From: Paraconexibacter algicola
Lineage (GTDB): Bacteria; Actinomycetota; Thermoleophilia; Solirubrobacterales; Solirubrobacteraceae
Direction of reading: 5' to 3'
Assembly: GCF_003044185.1 (NCBI RefSeq)
Contig: NZ_PYYB01000001.1
Span: forward strand, 2,898,165-2,962,164
Length of the DNA: 64,000 nt
The translations under genes were made by a program, and so were the position numbers. The notes below the pieces were generated by a model that was given only the letters and a program-made list of their open reading frames with translations, did not search any database and was not told the DNA's origin. Positions 51,581 through 60,087 of the stretch are shown one piece after another; positions within the stretch are counted from its first letter, which is position 1, and each line of letters begins with the position of its first letter.

Positions 51581-52782
51581 GCCGCGACCTGCGCAACTAC
51601 GTCCTCGTCACCGGGGCCTACTGGGCGGACACGATCGCCGACGGCGCGAGCCGCATGCTCGTGCTGTTCTTCTTCTACGAGCGGGGCTTCTCGCCGCTGG
51701 AGGTCGCCTCGCTGTTCCTCTTCTACGAGGTCTTCGGGATCGTCACGAACCTCGTCGGCGGCTGGGTCGCGGCCCGGTTCGGGCTGCGCAGCACGCTGCT
51801 GGCCGGCCTCGGGACGCAGCTGCTGGCGCTCGGGATGCTCGCGCTGGCACCCGACGCCTGGCTCGTCGTCGCCTACGTGATGGTCGCGCAGGCGCTGAGC
51901 GGGATCGCGAAGGACCTGACGAAGATGAGCTCGAAGAGCGCGGTCAAGCTCGTCGTGCCCGACGAGGGGTCGCTCTACCGCTGGGTGGCGGTCCTCACCG
52001 GCTCCAAGAACGCGCTGAAGGGCTTCGGCTTCTTCCTCGGCGGCGCGCTGCTGGAGCTCGTCGGCTTCCGCGCCGCCCTCGGCATCCTCGGCGCGATCGT
52101 GGCGACGGCGCTGGTCGCCGTGGTCGTCCTGATGGACGGGGAGCTCGGCCGCCCGGACGCGAAGGCGAAGTTCCGGCAGATGCTGTCGCAGAACCGGGCC
52201 GTCAACCGGCTCGCCGCCGCCCGCGTCTTCCTCTTCGCCAGCCGCGACGTCTGGTTCGTCGTGGCGCTCCCGGTCTTCCTGCGCACGGAGCTCGACTGGA
52301 GCTTCTGGGAGGTCGGCACCTTCCTGGCCGTCTGGGTCATCGGCTACGGCACCGTGCAGGCGTCGGCGCCCCGCTGGGTGGGCGCGCCGGACGGTCGCAG
52401 CGCCGCGATCCTCGCGTTCGTCCTCGCGGCGTTCCCGGCGGGCATCGCCGCGGCGCTGGCCTCGGCGGTCGACCCGGCGGTCGTGCTGGTGGCCGGGCTG
52501 ATCGTGTTCGGCGTCGTCTTCGCGCTGAACTCCGCGGTCCACTCGTACCTGATCCTCGCCTACGCCGACGGCGACCGGGTGGCGATGAACGTCGGCTTCT
52601 ACTACATGGCCAACGCGTTCGGGCGGCTCTCCGGCACCGTGCTCTCCGGCGTCGTGTACCAGTGGCAGGGTCTCGAGGCGTGCCTGTGGCTGTCGGCCGG
52701 GTTCGTCCTCGCGGCGGGCGCGCTGTCGCTCTCGCTGCCCCGCTCGGCGCGCACCCGCGGAGGCGTGCAGCCCGCGGTCTGA
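51577..52782 (+). CDS. arsJ: ArsJ, MFS exporter of 1-arseno-3-phosphoglycerate
   Basis: A 401-aa MFS protein with about 11-12 membrane helices. The N-terminus [59 protein letters not shown] near residue 107 and [15 protein letters not shown] near 144 are typical of ArsJ. ArsJ exports the unstable product of arsenate plus GAPDH, which hydrolyses outside, lowering cell arsenate without reduction. The start overlaps the GAPDH stop (ATGA). The placement between two pst loci fits arsenate entry via Pst. Confidence 0.88.
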   Translation: MSRDLRNYVLVTGAYWADTIADGASRMLVLFFFYERGFSPLEVASLFLFYEVFGIVTNLVGGWVAARFGLRSTLLAGLGTQLLALGMLALAPDAWLVVAYVMVAQALSGIAKDLTKMSSKSAVKLVVPDEGSLYRWVAVLTGSKNALKGFGFFLGGALLELVGFRAALGILGAIVATALVAVVVLMDGELGRPDAKAKFRQMLSQNRAVNRLAAARVFLFASRDVWFVVALPVFLRTELDWSFWEVGTFLAVWVIGYGTVQASAPRWVGAPDGRSAAILAFVLAAFPAGIAAALASAVDPAVVLVAGLIVFGVVFALNSAVHSYLILAYADGDRVAMNVGFYYMANAFGRLSGTVLSGVVYQWQGLEACLWLSAGFVLAAGALSLSLPRSARTRGGVQPAV

Positions 52783-52788
52783 CCGGGA

Positions 52789-52794
52789 TACGGT
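52789..52794 (+). promoter_or_regulatory. -10 hexamer TACGGT, near-leaderless start
   Basis: TACGGT ends 5 nt before the ATG at 52800, in the 17-bp gap after arsJ. Confidence 0.35.
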
Positions 52795-52799
52795 GCCGT

Positions 52800-54197
52800 A
52801 TGACGCGGGCGCAGTGGCAGGTCCTCACGACGGTCTCCGCGGGCACCGCGCTGCTGCTGCTCGACGTCACCGTGGTGAACGTCGCCCTACCCGCGATCGC
52901 GGGCGACCTCGACGCCGACTTCGCGCAGGTCCAGTGGGTGATCGACGCGTACGCGCTCACGCTCGCCACGACCCTCCTGACGGCGGGCGTGCTCGCCGAC
53001 CGGCTGGGACGCCGGCGCGTGTTCGTCTGGGGGCTGCTCGCGTTCGTCGCGACGTCGGTCGTGTGCGCGCTGGCCCCGGACGCGACGACGCTCGACCTCG
53101 CCCGGGGGGCGCAGGGGATCGGGGCGGCCGCGATGTTCGCGACGTCGCTGCCCCTGCTCGCCGACGCGTTCGGCCCCGAGCGGCGCGGCTTCGCGCTGGC
53201 GGTGTGGGGCGCCGTGACGGGCGCGGCGCTGGCCCTCGGACCGGTGGTCGGCGGGCTGCTCGTCGACGGTCCGGGCTGGCGCTGGGTCTTCTGGCTCAAC
53301 GTGCCGGTCGGGCTGCTGCTCGTGCGGGCGACGCTCCGCGTCGTGGCGGAGTCCCGCGACCCGCGACCGCGGCGGCCGGACCTCCCCGGGATGGTGCTGT
53401 TCGGCGCGGCGGCGTTCGCCCTGACCCTCGGGCTCGTCCGCGCCCACGCCGACGGCTGGGGCGCGCCGACGGTCGTCGGGGCGCTGCTGGCGGCGGGCGC
53501 GCTCGCGGTCCTGTTCGTGCTGGCCGAGCGGCGGCATCCCGACCCGATGCTCCCTCCGGCGCTGTTCCGGGTCCCGGCGTTCACGGGCACGCTCGTGGTC
53601 GCGTTCGCCCAGTCGCTGGCGCTGTACCCGCTGTTCCTCTACCTGGCGATCTACCTGCAGGACGTCCTCGGCCACGGGCCCACCGGGACGGGGCTGCGGC
53701 TGCTGCCGCTGACGCTCGTGCTATTCGCGGTCGCGCCGCTGTCGGGCCGGCTGACCGGTCGGCTGCCGCTGCGCGTCCCGCTGGAGGCGGGACTGCTGCT
53801 GATCGCGCTCGCGCAGCTGCTGCTGCGGGCGGTGGAGCCGGGCTCCGGGTGGGAGGTGCTGCTCCCGGGGCTCGTCGTCGGCGGCCTGGCGATCGGCGTG
53901 ATCAGCCCGGCGCTGGCGGCGGCGCTGGCGGCGGCGATGGTCGCGGTGCTCCCGCCGGAGCGGGCGGGCCTCGCCTCCGGGGTGACCAACACGTTCCGTC
54001 AGCTGGGCATCGCCACCGGGATCGCCGCGCTCGGCGTGCTGTTCTCCGACCGCGTCGCCGGCGCGCCGGACCCGGCGACCGGGGTCGTCGACGGGCTCGA
54101 CGCGATCTTCCTCGCGGCCACGGTGGTCGCGCTGGCGGGCGCCGCGCTCGCGTGGCCGCTGCTGCGCGGACTGCGGGTCAGCGCCGCTTCAGCGTGA
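52800..54197 (+). CDS. MFS transporter, DHA2 (EmrB/QacA-like)
   Basis: A 465-aa membrane protein with about 14 helices. LLLLDVTVVNVALPAIAGDL near residues 18-37 is the DHA2 motif D1 region; LADRLGRRRVFVWG near 65-78 is motif A; GAVTGAALALGPVVGGLLVDGPGWRWVFWLNVPVG near 138-172 is motif C and the following loop. Likely a proton-coupled drug or metabolite exporter of unknown substrate. It is 17 bp after arsJ, so may be in the ars transcript, or use its own -10. Its 3' end overlaps the convergent DUF47 gene by 20 bases. Confidence 0.88.
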   Translation: MTRAQWQVLTTVSAGTALLLLDVTVVNVALPAIAGDLDADFAQVQWVIDAYALTLATTLLTAGVLADRLGRRRVFVWGLLAFVATSVVCALAPDATTLDLARGAQGIGAAAMFATSLPLLADAFGPERRGFALAVWGAVTGAALALGPVVGGLLVDGPGWRWVFWLNVPVGLLLVRATLRVVAESRDPRPRRPDLPGMVLFGAAAFALTLGLVRAHADGWGAPTVVGALLAAGALAVLFVLAERRHPDPMLPPALFRVPAFTGTLVVAFAQSLALYPLFLYLAIYLQDVLGHGPTGTGLRLLPLTLVLFAVAPLSGRLTGRLPLRVPLEAGLLLIALAQLLLRAVEPGSGWEVLLPGLVVGGLAIGVISPALAAALAAAMVAVLPPERAGLASGVTNTFRQLGIATGIAALGVLFSDRVAGAPDPATGVVDGLDAIFLAATVVALAGAALAWPLLRGLRVSAASA

Positions 54198-54810
54198 TGC
54201 CCTCGAGCACGTGCGCGACGGTCTCGCACGCGTCGACGGAGGCCTCGAGCGAGGCGAAGATGTCCTTCCAGCGGATCACGGCCATGGGGTCGATCCCGCC
54301 GACGAAGAGGGCGGCGACGCCGTCGCGCTCGAGCCGGTCGCCCTCGTTCTCGAGCCGGTGGATCTCGACGAGGTGCGTGCCCATGTCGCTGCCCGTCCGC
54401 AGGCACCGCAGCGCCCGCGCGACCTGCTCGCCGGCGCCGACGAGGACGTCGGCGAGCGCGACGGCCTGCTCCATCGGCGCCTCGACGCGGTAGACCGACA
54501 GCTCGTCCGCCGTCTGCTCGGCGTAGTCGACGACGTCGTCGAGCGCGGTGGCGAGCGCGTGGATGTCGGCCGGGTCGAACGCGGGACGCCGGCGGCGGGC
54601 CGCGCCGTTGAGGCGGTGGATGATGTCGTGGGTGATGCGGTCGCCCTCGTGCTCGCAGAGGATCAGCTCGCGCGCGAGCTCGTCGTGCTCGGGGTAGTCC
54701 TTGAGGAGGTCGCGGAGCAGGAGACCGGCGCGCTGCACGTTGCGACCGGACTCCTCGAGGAGTCGCAGGAGCTCCTCGTCGGGCGCGGCACGGCGCAGCA
54801 GGAGTGGCAT
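54178..54810 (-). CDS. DUF47 family PhoU-like protein
   Basis: A 210-aa all-helical protein of the DUF47/UPF0111 family, distantly related to PhoU. Characteristic segments are CEHEGDRITHDIIHRLN near residues 52-68, ALDDVVDYAEQTADEL near 89-104 and EIHRLENEGDRLERDGVAALF near 148-168, whose acidic residues bind metal in PhoU-like folds. These proteins usually accompany PiT low-affinity phosphate transporters and modulate them. No pit gene lies in this window, so its partner may be elsewhere or be Pst. It has a leaderless-type promoter and is divergent from a PHO-box-controlled regulator. Confidence 0.85.
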   Translation of the reverse strand: MPLLLRRAAPDEELLRLLEESGRNVQRAGLLLRDLLKDYPEHDELARELILCEHEGDRITHDIIHRLNGAARRRRPAFDPADIHALATALDDVVDYAEQTADELSVYRVEAPMEQAVALADVLVGAGEQVARALRCLRTGSDMGTHLVEIHRLENEGDRLERDGVAALFVGGIDPMAVIRWKDIFASLEASVDACETVAHVLEGITLKRR

Positions 54811-54817
54811 CCCGGCG

Positions 54818-54823
54818 ACCCTA
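54818..54823 (-). promoter_or_regulatory. -10 hexamer TAGGGT, leaderless start of the DUF47 gene
   Basis: Minus-strand TAGGGT ends 7 nt before the ATG at 54810. Confidence 0.45.
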
Positions 54824-54851
54824 GGCGCCGCGCCGTTCGCGGACCACGCGG

Positions 54852-54895
54852 TTTCACCGGTCTTTCACATCCGGTTCACGAGTCGGTCACAGGCC
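54852..54895 (+). promoter_or_regulatory. PHO-box-like array, four 11-bp repeats
   Basis: Units TTTCACCGGTC, TTTCACATCCG, GTTCACGAGTC and GGTCACAGGCC in perfect register end 30 bp before the ATG at 54926. All four keep the TCAC core. Confidence 0.8.
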
Positions 54896-54925
54896 GCCGG
54901 TCCCCGCGCGTGGAGGATCGCCGCG

Positions 54926-55300
54926 ATGCACGCAGCCGCCTCCCCCGATCCCGTCCTGCGCGTCGGCGAGCTCGAGGTCCGACCCGCGGAGGGCCTGGCC
55001 CACGCGGCGGGACGGACGCTCATGCTCTCGGTCCGCGAGTTCGGCCTGCTCGTCGCGCTCGTCGGCCGTGCCGGCCACATCGTGCGCCGCGAGGACCTGT
55101 ACCGCCAGGTCTGGGGCGCGGAGCTGCGGCGCGGCGACCGCAGCGTCGACGTCTACGTCCACAAGCTGCGCGTGAAGCTCGAGGAGGCGCTCCCGGGCGT
55201 GCGCTCGATCCACACGCACGTGGGCTTCGGCTACCGCCTCGAGCTCGAGCCGATCACGAGCGATTCACACCCTTTTCACAACGAGGGCACACCTCGGTAA
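54926..55300 (+). CDS. Receiverless PhoB/OmpR-type winged-helix DNA-binding protein (second copy)
   Basis: A 124-aa protein with only a Trans_reg_C domain: VREFGLLVALVGRAGHIVRREDLYRQVWG, recognition helix RGDRSVDVYVHKLRVKL near residues 69-85 and the wing IHTHVGFGYRLELEP. It is the same length as the copy at 49789 and very close in sequence to the DNA-binding half of the regulator at 60088. GGAGGA precedes the ATG. A perfect four-unit PHO-box-like array lies just upstream, so it may autoregulate. Its last 38 coding bases are part of the next PHO-box array, that of pstS. It is the first gene of the second pst locus. It may act as a constitutive activator or a competitor of the full regulator. 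Confidence 0.9.
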   Translation: MHAAASPDPVLRVGELEVRPAEGLAHAAGRTLMLSVREFGLLVALVGRAGHIVRREDLYRQVWGAELRRGDRSVDVYVHKLRVKLEEALPGVRSIHTHVGFGYRLELEPITSDSHPFHNEGTPR

Positions 55301-55306
55301 CAGACT
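55263..55306 (+). promoter_or_regulatory. PHO-box-like array of the second pst operon, four 11-bp repeats
   Basis: Units ATTCACACCCT, TTTCACAACGA, GGGCACACCTC and GGTAACAGACT, spaced 11 bp, end 54 bp before the pstS GTG at 55361 and overlap the end of the upstream gene. Confidence 0.7.
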
Positions 55307-55360
55307 CCGGCGGGCCCGCTGGGAGCCTGCCGAGCGCATGAACAACCAAAAGGAGAAGCA

Positions 55361-56386
55361 GTGAGGTCACGTTCCATCACCGCGGCGCTCGCCTGTGGCG
55401 TGCTCGCGTTCGGCGTCGTCGCCTGTGGCGACGACGACGAGGACACCACCGCCGGGGGCACGGGGACCAACTCCGAGCAGACGGCCGACGGCGGCAGCAG
55501 CGCCGACCTGTCCAGCTTCAGCGGCAGCATCCGCATCGACGGCTCCTCCACGGTGCAGCCGGTGGCCGAGGCCGCGAACGAGGGCTTCACCGGCGGCGGC
55601 GCCTCGACCGAGATCTCGGTCGGCGGCGTGGGCACCGGCGACGGCATCGACAAGTTCTGCCGTGGCGAGCTCGAGATCGCCGACGCCTCGCGTCGGATCG
55701 AGGCCGAGGAGCTCGAGGCGTGCGAGAAGGGCGGCGTCGAGCCGGTCGAGGTCCAGGTCGGCATCGACGGCCTCTCGGTCATCGCCAACCCGAACCTCGC
55801 GATCCCGAACGACTGCATCACCACCGAGCAGCTGAAGCAGCTCCTCGACCCGAAGTCGAAGGTCGCCAACTACTCCGAGCTGGGTGACGGGTTCCCCGAC
55901 ACCGAGTTCGCCGCGTTCACCCCGGGCACCGAGTCCGGCACGTACGACTTCTTCACCGAGACGGTGCTGGAGACGGACGCCGAGCAGCGCACCGACAAGG
56001 TCGAGACGTCCGCGGACGACAACCAGATCATCCAGGGCATCTCGGGCACCGACGGCGCGATCGGCTACGTCGGCTTCTCGTTCGCCGACCAGAACAAGGA
56101 CAAGGTCAAGATCCTGAAGGTCGACGGCGGCAACGGCTGCGTCGAGCCGACGGTCGAGACCATCGCGTCCAACGAGTACGCCCCGCTCTCGCGGCCGCTC
56201 TTCATGTACCCGAGCGTCGCGGCGCTGGCCAAGCCCGAGGTCAAGGGCTTCCTCCAGTACGTCCTGGACAACAACGAGGAGATCGTCCGCGCGGCCGACT
56301 ACGTGCCGCTCACCGACGAGCTCAAGACCGCCTCGCAGGCGAGCCTCGACGCAGGCAAGCCCGTCACCGCGGCCGACCTCAAGTAG
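55361..56386 (+). CDS. pstS: Phosphate-binding lipoprotein PstS (second pst operon)
   Basis: A 341-aa lipoprotein with lipobox FGVVACG (Cys22) and an acidic, Gly/Thr-rich linker to about residue 60. Phosphate motifs: IDGSSTVQPVAEAANEGF near 64-81, VGTGDGIDKFCRGELEIADASRRI near 90-113, TPGTESGTYDFFTETVL near 187-203 and GAIGYVGFSFADQ near 231. AAGGAG lies 8 nt before the GTG start. Unlike PstS of the first operon it is lipid-anchored, and the two share little beyond the motifs. Expression should follow the PHO-box-like array just upstream. Confidence 0.95.
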   Translation: MRSRSITAALACGVLAFGVVACGDDDEDTTAGGTGTNSEQTADGGSSADLSSFSGSIRIDGSSTVQPVAEAANEGFTGGGASTEISVGGVGTGDGIDKFCRGELEIADASRRIEAEELEACEKGGVEPVEVQVGIDGLSVIANPNLAIPNDCITTEQLKQLLDPKSKVANYSELGDGFPDTEFAAFTPGTESGTYDFFTETVLETDAEQRTDKVETSADDNQIIQGISGTDGAIGYVGFSFADQNKDKVKILKVDGGNGCVEPTVETIASNEYAPLSRPLFMYPSVAALAKPEVKGFLQYVLDNNEEIVRAADYVPLTDELKTASQASLDAGKPVTAADLK

Positions 56387-56401
56387 GGAAGGACCGGGCC
56401 G

Positions 56402-57361
56402 ATGGCATCAGGACCCGAGGTCGTCGGCCGCCCTGGCGCCACGAGCATCTCGCTCGTGCGCCAGCGCACCCCGCGCTCCGTCGGCGAGCAGGGCATCAAG
56501 CTCCTGCTCGCCGGCGCGGCCGGTCTGTCGATCCTCATCACCGTGCTGATCCTCGCGGCGCTCGTCCGCGAGACGATCTCGTTCTTCGGGGAGGTCCCGG
56601 TCGGGGACTACCTCTTCGGGACCGACTGGAACCCGCTCGCGGGCGGCGAGTCGCAGTCCTTCGGCGTGCTGCCGCTGCTGTGGTCCACGCTGTACCTCAC
56701 CGGCATCGCCCTCACCGTCGCGATCCCGCTCGGGCTCGGCGTCGCCGTCTACCTCGCGGAGTACGCCTCGCCGCGGATCCGCAAGATCTTCAAGCCGGTC
56801 ATCGAGCTGCTCGCCGGCATCCCGACCGTCGTGTTCGGCTTCTTCGCCCTGCAGTATTTCACCAAGACGTTCCTCCAGGGCTGGCTGGGCCTCGACGTCA
56901 ACATCTTCAACGGCCTCAGCGCCGGGATCGTGCTCGGCTTCCTCGTCCTGCCGACGATCGCCTCCGTGTCCGAGGACGCGCTCTCCGCCGTCCCCGCCTC
57001 GCTGCGCGAGGGCGCCGCCGGCCTCGGGGCCTCCAAGCGCCAGACGACGATGAAGGTCGTCTTCCCGGCCGCCCTCTCCGGCGTGGTCGCCGGGCTCGTC
57101 CTCGGCGCCTCCCGGGCCATCGGCGAGACCGTGATCATCCTGCTGGCCGCCGGCAACGCGCCGAACCTCAGCCTCGACCTCACGATCAGCCACCAGAACA
57201 TGGCGGCGTTCATCGCCAACACCGCGCGCTCGGACGTCGCGGCGGGATCGATCGGCTACTCGACGCTGTTCGCCGTCGGCATGACGCTGTTCGTCATCTG
57301 CTTCACCCTCAACCTCCTGGCGATCCGCTTCGTGCGGAAGTACCGCCAGGTCTACGAGTAG
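56402..57361 (+). CDS. pstC: Phosphate ABC transporter permease PstC (second pst operon)
   Basis: A 319-aa permease with six main membrane helices. LPLLWSTLYLTGIALTVAIPLGLGVAVYLAEYAS near residues 97-130, ELLAGIPTVVFGFFALQYF near 138-156 and the EAA-type loop SEDALSAVPASLREGAAGLGASKRQT near 198-223 are standard. GGAAGG precedes the ATG. It follows pstS by 15 bp. Confidence 0.95.
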   Translation: MASGPEVVGRPGATSISLVRQRTPRSVGEQGIKLLLAGAAGLSILITVLILAALVRETISFFGEVPVGDYLFGTDWNPLAGGESQSFGVLPLLWSTLYLTGIALTVAIPLGLGVAVYLAEYASPRIRKIFKPVIELLAGIPTVVFGFFALQYFTKTFLQGWLGLDVNIFNGLSAGIVLGFLVLPTIASVSEDALSAVPASLREGAAGLGASKRQTTMKVVFPAALSGVVAGLVLGASRAIGETVIILLAAGNAPNLSLDLTISHQNMAAFIANTARSDVAAGSIGYSTLFAVGMTLFVICFTLNLLAIRFVRKYRQVYE

Positions 57362-57373
57362 GACCTGACCGCC

Positions 57374-58309
57374 ATGTCGACCGTCGCCGAGACCACCATC
57401 GCCCGGAAGGCCGTCACCCGCTCCTCGGGTGGCGAGAGCACGAAGGGCGCGATCTTCCTGTCGCTGCTCTGCCTGACCCTGACGATCTCCGTCGTCTTCC
57501 TCGTCGCGCTGATCTTCAGCGTCGCCCAGGACGGCGTCGGCCGCCTGGACACCGGGCTGATCACCGAGTACTCCTCGCGCTTCAACATCGAGAACGCCGG
57601 CCTGCGCGCCGCGATCCTCGGCACGCTCTGGCTCATGGGCCTGACCGCGCTGGTCATCATCCCGATCGGGGTCGCCACGGCGATCTACCTCGAGGAGTAC
57701 GCGGACCCGACCAAGCGCATCAACCGCATCATCGAGATCAACATCCAGAACCTCGCGTCGGTCCCGTCGGTCGTGTTCGGCCTCCTCGGCCTCGCGATCT
57801 TCGTCCGCGGCGAGCTGTTCGGCGCGAACTACTCGCTCCCCTTCGGCCTCGCGACCGGTCGGCCGACGCTGCTGGCCGGGGCGCTGACGCTGTCGCTGCT
57901 GGTGCTGCCGGTGGTGATCATCGTCTCGCGCGAGGCGATCCGCGCCGTGCCGCCGTCGATCCGCGAGGGGGCGCTGGCGCTCGGCGCGACGAAGTGGCAG
58001 ACGATCTGGAAGCAGGTCCTGCCGGGCTCCGTGTCGGGCATCGCGACCGGGGTGATCCTCGCGCTGTCCCGCGCGATCGGGGAGACCGCGCCGCTGATCC
58101 TCGTCGGCGCCGCGTCGTTCCTGCTGTTCGACCCCGCCTACGACAAGACGTTCACGGCGCTCCCGATCTCCATCCTCTCGTTCACCGGGGAGGCCCGCGC
58201 AGGCTTCCTGGATCTCGCCGCGGCCGCGATCATCGTGCTGCTGGTCATCCTGATCCTGATGAACTCCGTCGCCATCTACCTGCGCAACCGCTATGAGCAG
58301 AAGTGGTAG
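57374..58309 (+). CDS. pstA: Phosphate ABC transporter permease PstA (second pst operon)
   Basis: A 311-aa permease. [28 protein letters not shown] near residues 85-112, [19 protein letters not shown] near 125-143 and the EAA loop [26 protein letters not shown] near 183-208 are typical of PstA. AGGA precedes the ATG. It starts 12 bp after pstC and pairs with it as the phosphate channel. Confidence 0.95.
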   Translation: MSTVAETTIARKAVTRSSGGESTKGAIFLSLLCLTLTISVVFLVALIFSVAQDGVGRLDTGLITEYSSRFNIENAGLRAAILGTLWLMGLTALVIIPIGVATAIYLEEYADPTKRINRIIEINIQNLASVPSVVFGLLGLAIFVRGELFGANYSLPFGLATGRPTLLAGALTLSLLVLPVVIIVSREAIRAVPPSIREGALALGATKWQTIWKQVLPGSVSGIATGVILALSRAIGETAPLILVGAASFLLFDPAYDKTFTALPISILSFTGEARAGFLDLAAAAIIVLLVILILMNSVAIYLRNRYEQKW

Positions 58310-58355
58310 TCCCGACCCCGAACCCGACGACCTCGACTCCACGCAAGGACCCGAC

Positions 58356-59249
58356 ATGAGCACTCCCGAGGACACCGTGGCGTCCGAGCGCGAGACCGCG
58401 CCCGCGGCGCAGACCAAGATGGGCGTCAGCGCGGGCCTGCGCAAGGACACCCGCGACCCCGGCGCCACCCGCAACGAGATCTTCAAGCTCAGCGGGCTGG
58501 GCGTCACCTACAGCGGCAAGGTCGCCGTCGAGGGCGTCGACATGTCGCTCTACGAGAACGACATCACCGCGTTCATCGGCCCGTCCGGCTGCGGCAAGTC
58601 GACCGTCCTGCGGTGCCTGAACCGCATGAACGACCTCGTCCCGGGCGCCACCGTCCAGGGCACGCTGACCTACCACGACGTCGACCTCTACGCGCCCGAG
58701 GTCGACCCGGTCGCCGTGCGCCAGCGCGTCGGCATGGTCTTCCAGAAGCCCAACCCGTTCCCGAAGTCGATCTACGACAACATCGCGTTCGGCCCGCGCG
58801 TCCTGGGCATGAAGGGCGACATGGACGAGATCGTCGAGACCTCGCTGCGCAAGGCCGCGCTGTGGGACGACGTCAAGGACCGCCTGAAGGACAACGCCTT
58901 CGGCATGTCCGGCGGCCAGCAGCAGCGGCTGTGCATCGCCCGTGCGATCGCGACGTCCCCCGACGTGATCCTCATGGACGAGCCGTGCTCGGCCCTGGAC
59001 CCGATCTCCACCGGGAAGATCGAGGAGCTCATGCTCGAGCTCAAGTCCCAGTACACGATCGTCATCGTCACGCACAACATGCAGCAGGCGGCGCGCGTGA
59101 GCGACCGGACGGCGTTCTTCATCGTCGACCTGTCGGCGGGCGAGTCCAACCGCATCGGCCGGCTCGTCGAGCTGAACCCGACCGAGAAGGTCTTCACCAA
59201 CCCGGACGACTCCCGCACCGAGGAGTACGTCACCGGCAAGTTCGGCTGA
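58356..59249 (+). CDS. pstB: Phosphate ABC transporter ATP-binding protein (second pst operon)
   Basis: A 297-aa PstB. Walker A GPSGCGKS lies near residues 73-80, signature [15 protein letters not shown] near 184-198 and Walker [13 protein letters not shown] near 205-216. The start at 58356 is chosen over ATG 58293, which overlaps pstA, because AAGGA lies 8 nt upstream of 58356. It ends VTGKFG, as many PstB proteins do. The first operon's PstB has a longer N-terminus. Confidence 0.95.
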   Translation: MSTPEDTVASERETAPAAQTKMGVSAGLRKDTRDPGATRNEIFKLSGLGVTYSGKVAVEGVDMSLYENDITAFIGPSGCGKSTVLRCLNRMNDLVPGATVQGTLTYHDVDLYAPEVDPVAVRQRVGMVFQKPNPFPKSIYDNIAFGPRVLGMKGDMDEIVETSLRKAALWDDVKDRLKDNAFGMSGGQQQRLCIARAIATSPDVILMDEPCSALDPISTGKIEELMLELKSQYTIVIVTHNMQQAARVSDRTAFFIVDLSAGESNRIGRLVELNPTEKVFTNPDDSRTEEYVTGKFG

Positions 59250-59265
59250 GCGCCGGTCGGACCCC

Positions 59266-59961
59266 ATGGCAGAGTCGCGCACGCACTTCACCGAGGAGCT
59301 CGCCCGCATCGAGGAGGCCGGACTCGGCGGCCTGCAGATCGTCGTCGGGCAGATCGACCGCACGCTCGAGGCGCTCCAGCACCAGGACGTCGAGCTGGCG
59401 ACCCAGGTCATCCACGACGACGACCGCGTCGACGGCCGCTACCTCGAGGTGCACCAGTCGATCCTGTCGCTGCTCGCGCTGCAGGCCCCGGTCGCCGGGG
59501 ACCTGCGGCTCGTCGCCGCGCTCCTGCACGTCGTCAAGCACATGGAGCGCATGGGCGACCAGTGCGTGAACATCTGCAAGCTCCTGCCGCTGCTTGGCCA
59601 CGAGCCGCCGGTCGACGAGGAGATCCAGACGAAGATCCTGCGCATGGGCCAGCTCGCCCGGTCCGAGGTCGTCCAGGCCCGGCAGGCGTTCTCGATGCGC
59701 GACGTCGGTCTGGCGGAGGACATCCTGCGCCAGGACGAGGAGATCAACCAGATCAACCGCGAGCTGTTCCGCCGCGCGATCCGCATCGGCACCGACGAGG
59801 ACGCCCGCGAGTGGGGGATGACGATGGCGATGATCGCCCGCGCCCTCGAGCGGATCGGCGACAACGCGGTCGACATCGGCGAGCAGACGGCGTTCGTCGT
59901 CACCGGGCTGTTCCGGGAGTTCTCGGACTCCTCGCACCCCACGCAGCGCCTCGATCGCTGA
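59266..59961 (+). CDS. phoU: Phosphate signalling regulator PhoU
   Basis: A 231-aa helical protein with two PhoU repeats. The first has VIHDDDRVDGRYLEVHQSILSLLALQAPVAGDLRLVAALL near residues 48-87, then HMERMGDQCVNI near 92-103; the second has DEEINQINRELFRRAIR near 157-173 and RALERIGDNAVDIGEQTAFVVTG near 196-218. The E-R-I/M-G-D motifs bind metal. PhoU relays the state of Pst to the PhoR kinase and dampens the response. It closes the second pst operon, just before the response regulator gene. Confidence 0.95.
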   Translation: MAESRTHFTEELARIEEAGLGGLQIVVGQIDRTLEALQHQDVELATQVIHDDDRVDGRYLEVHQSILSLLALQAPVAGDLRLVAALLHVVKHMERMGDQCVNICKLLPLLGHEPPVDEEIQTKILRMGQLARSEVVQARQAFSMRDVGLAEDILRQDEEINQINRELFRRAIRIGTDEDAREWGMTMAMIARALERIGDNAVDIGEQTAFVVTGLFREFSDSSHPTQRLDR

Positions 59962-60012
59962 TCGACCGGTTGCCGGTGCGCGGATGTGTGCGGTTCGGCA
60001 CACGTTCGCAAG

Positions 60013-60034
60013 GTCCTGTGAAAATGTCGTGACC
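60013..60034 (-). promoter_or_regulatory. PHO-box-like pair upstream of the response regulator, reverse orientation
   Basis: Minus-strand GGTCACGACAT and TTTCACAGGAC are adjacent 11-bp units; weaker matches continue to about 59991. They lie 54 bp before the ATG at 60088 and could give autoregulation. Confidence 0.5.
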
Positions 60035-60071
60035 AGAGCCCGCAACCCGGTTTTCGCGACGGGGTAGTGGC

Positions 60072-60077
60072 TACCAT
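60072..60077 (+). promoter_or_regulatory. -10 hexamer TACCAT of the response regulator gene
   Basis: TACCAT ends 10 nt before the ATG at 60088, matching the arrangement at 5704-5719, and so argues against the ATG at 60076 lying within the -10. Confidence 0.45.
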
Positions 60078-60087
60078 GGGCCGCGTC

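Noticed and set aside
58293..58355. Upstream ATG for the second pstB
   Set aside because: It overlaps pstA and has no ribosome-binding site; the ATG at 58356 has AAGGA at the right distance.
59986..60003. Hairpin GTGTGC / GCACAC after phoU as a terminator
   Set aside because: Only a 6-bp stem with no T-tract, and it lies within the degenerate part of the repeats before the response regulator.
60076..60078. ATG 60076 as start of the response regulator
   Set aside because: It lies in the TACCAT -10 element; the same layout at 5704-5719 shows that the later ATG is used.
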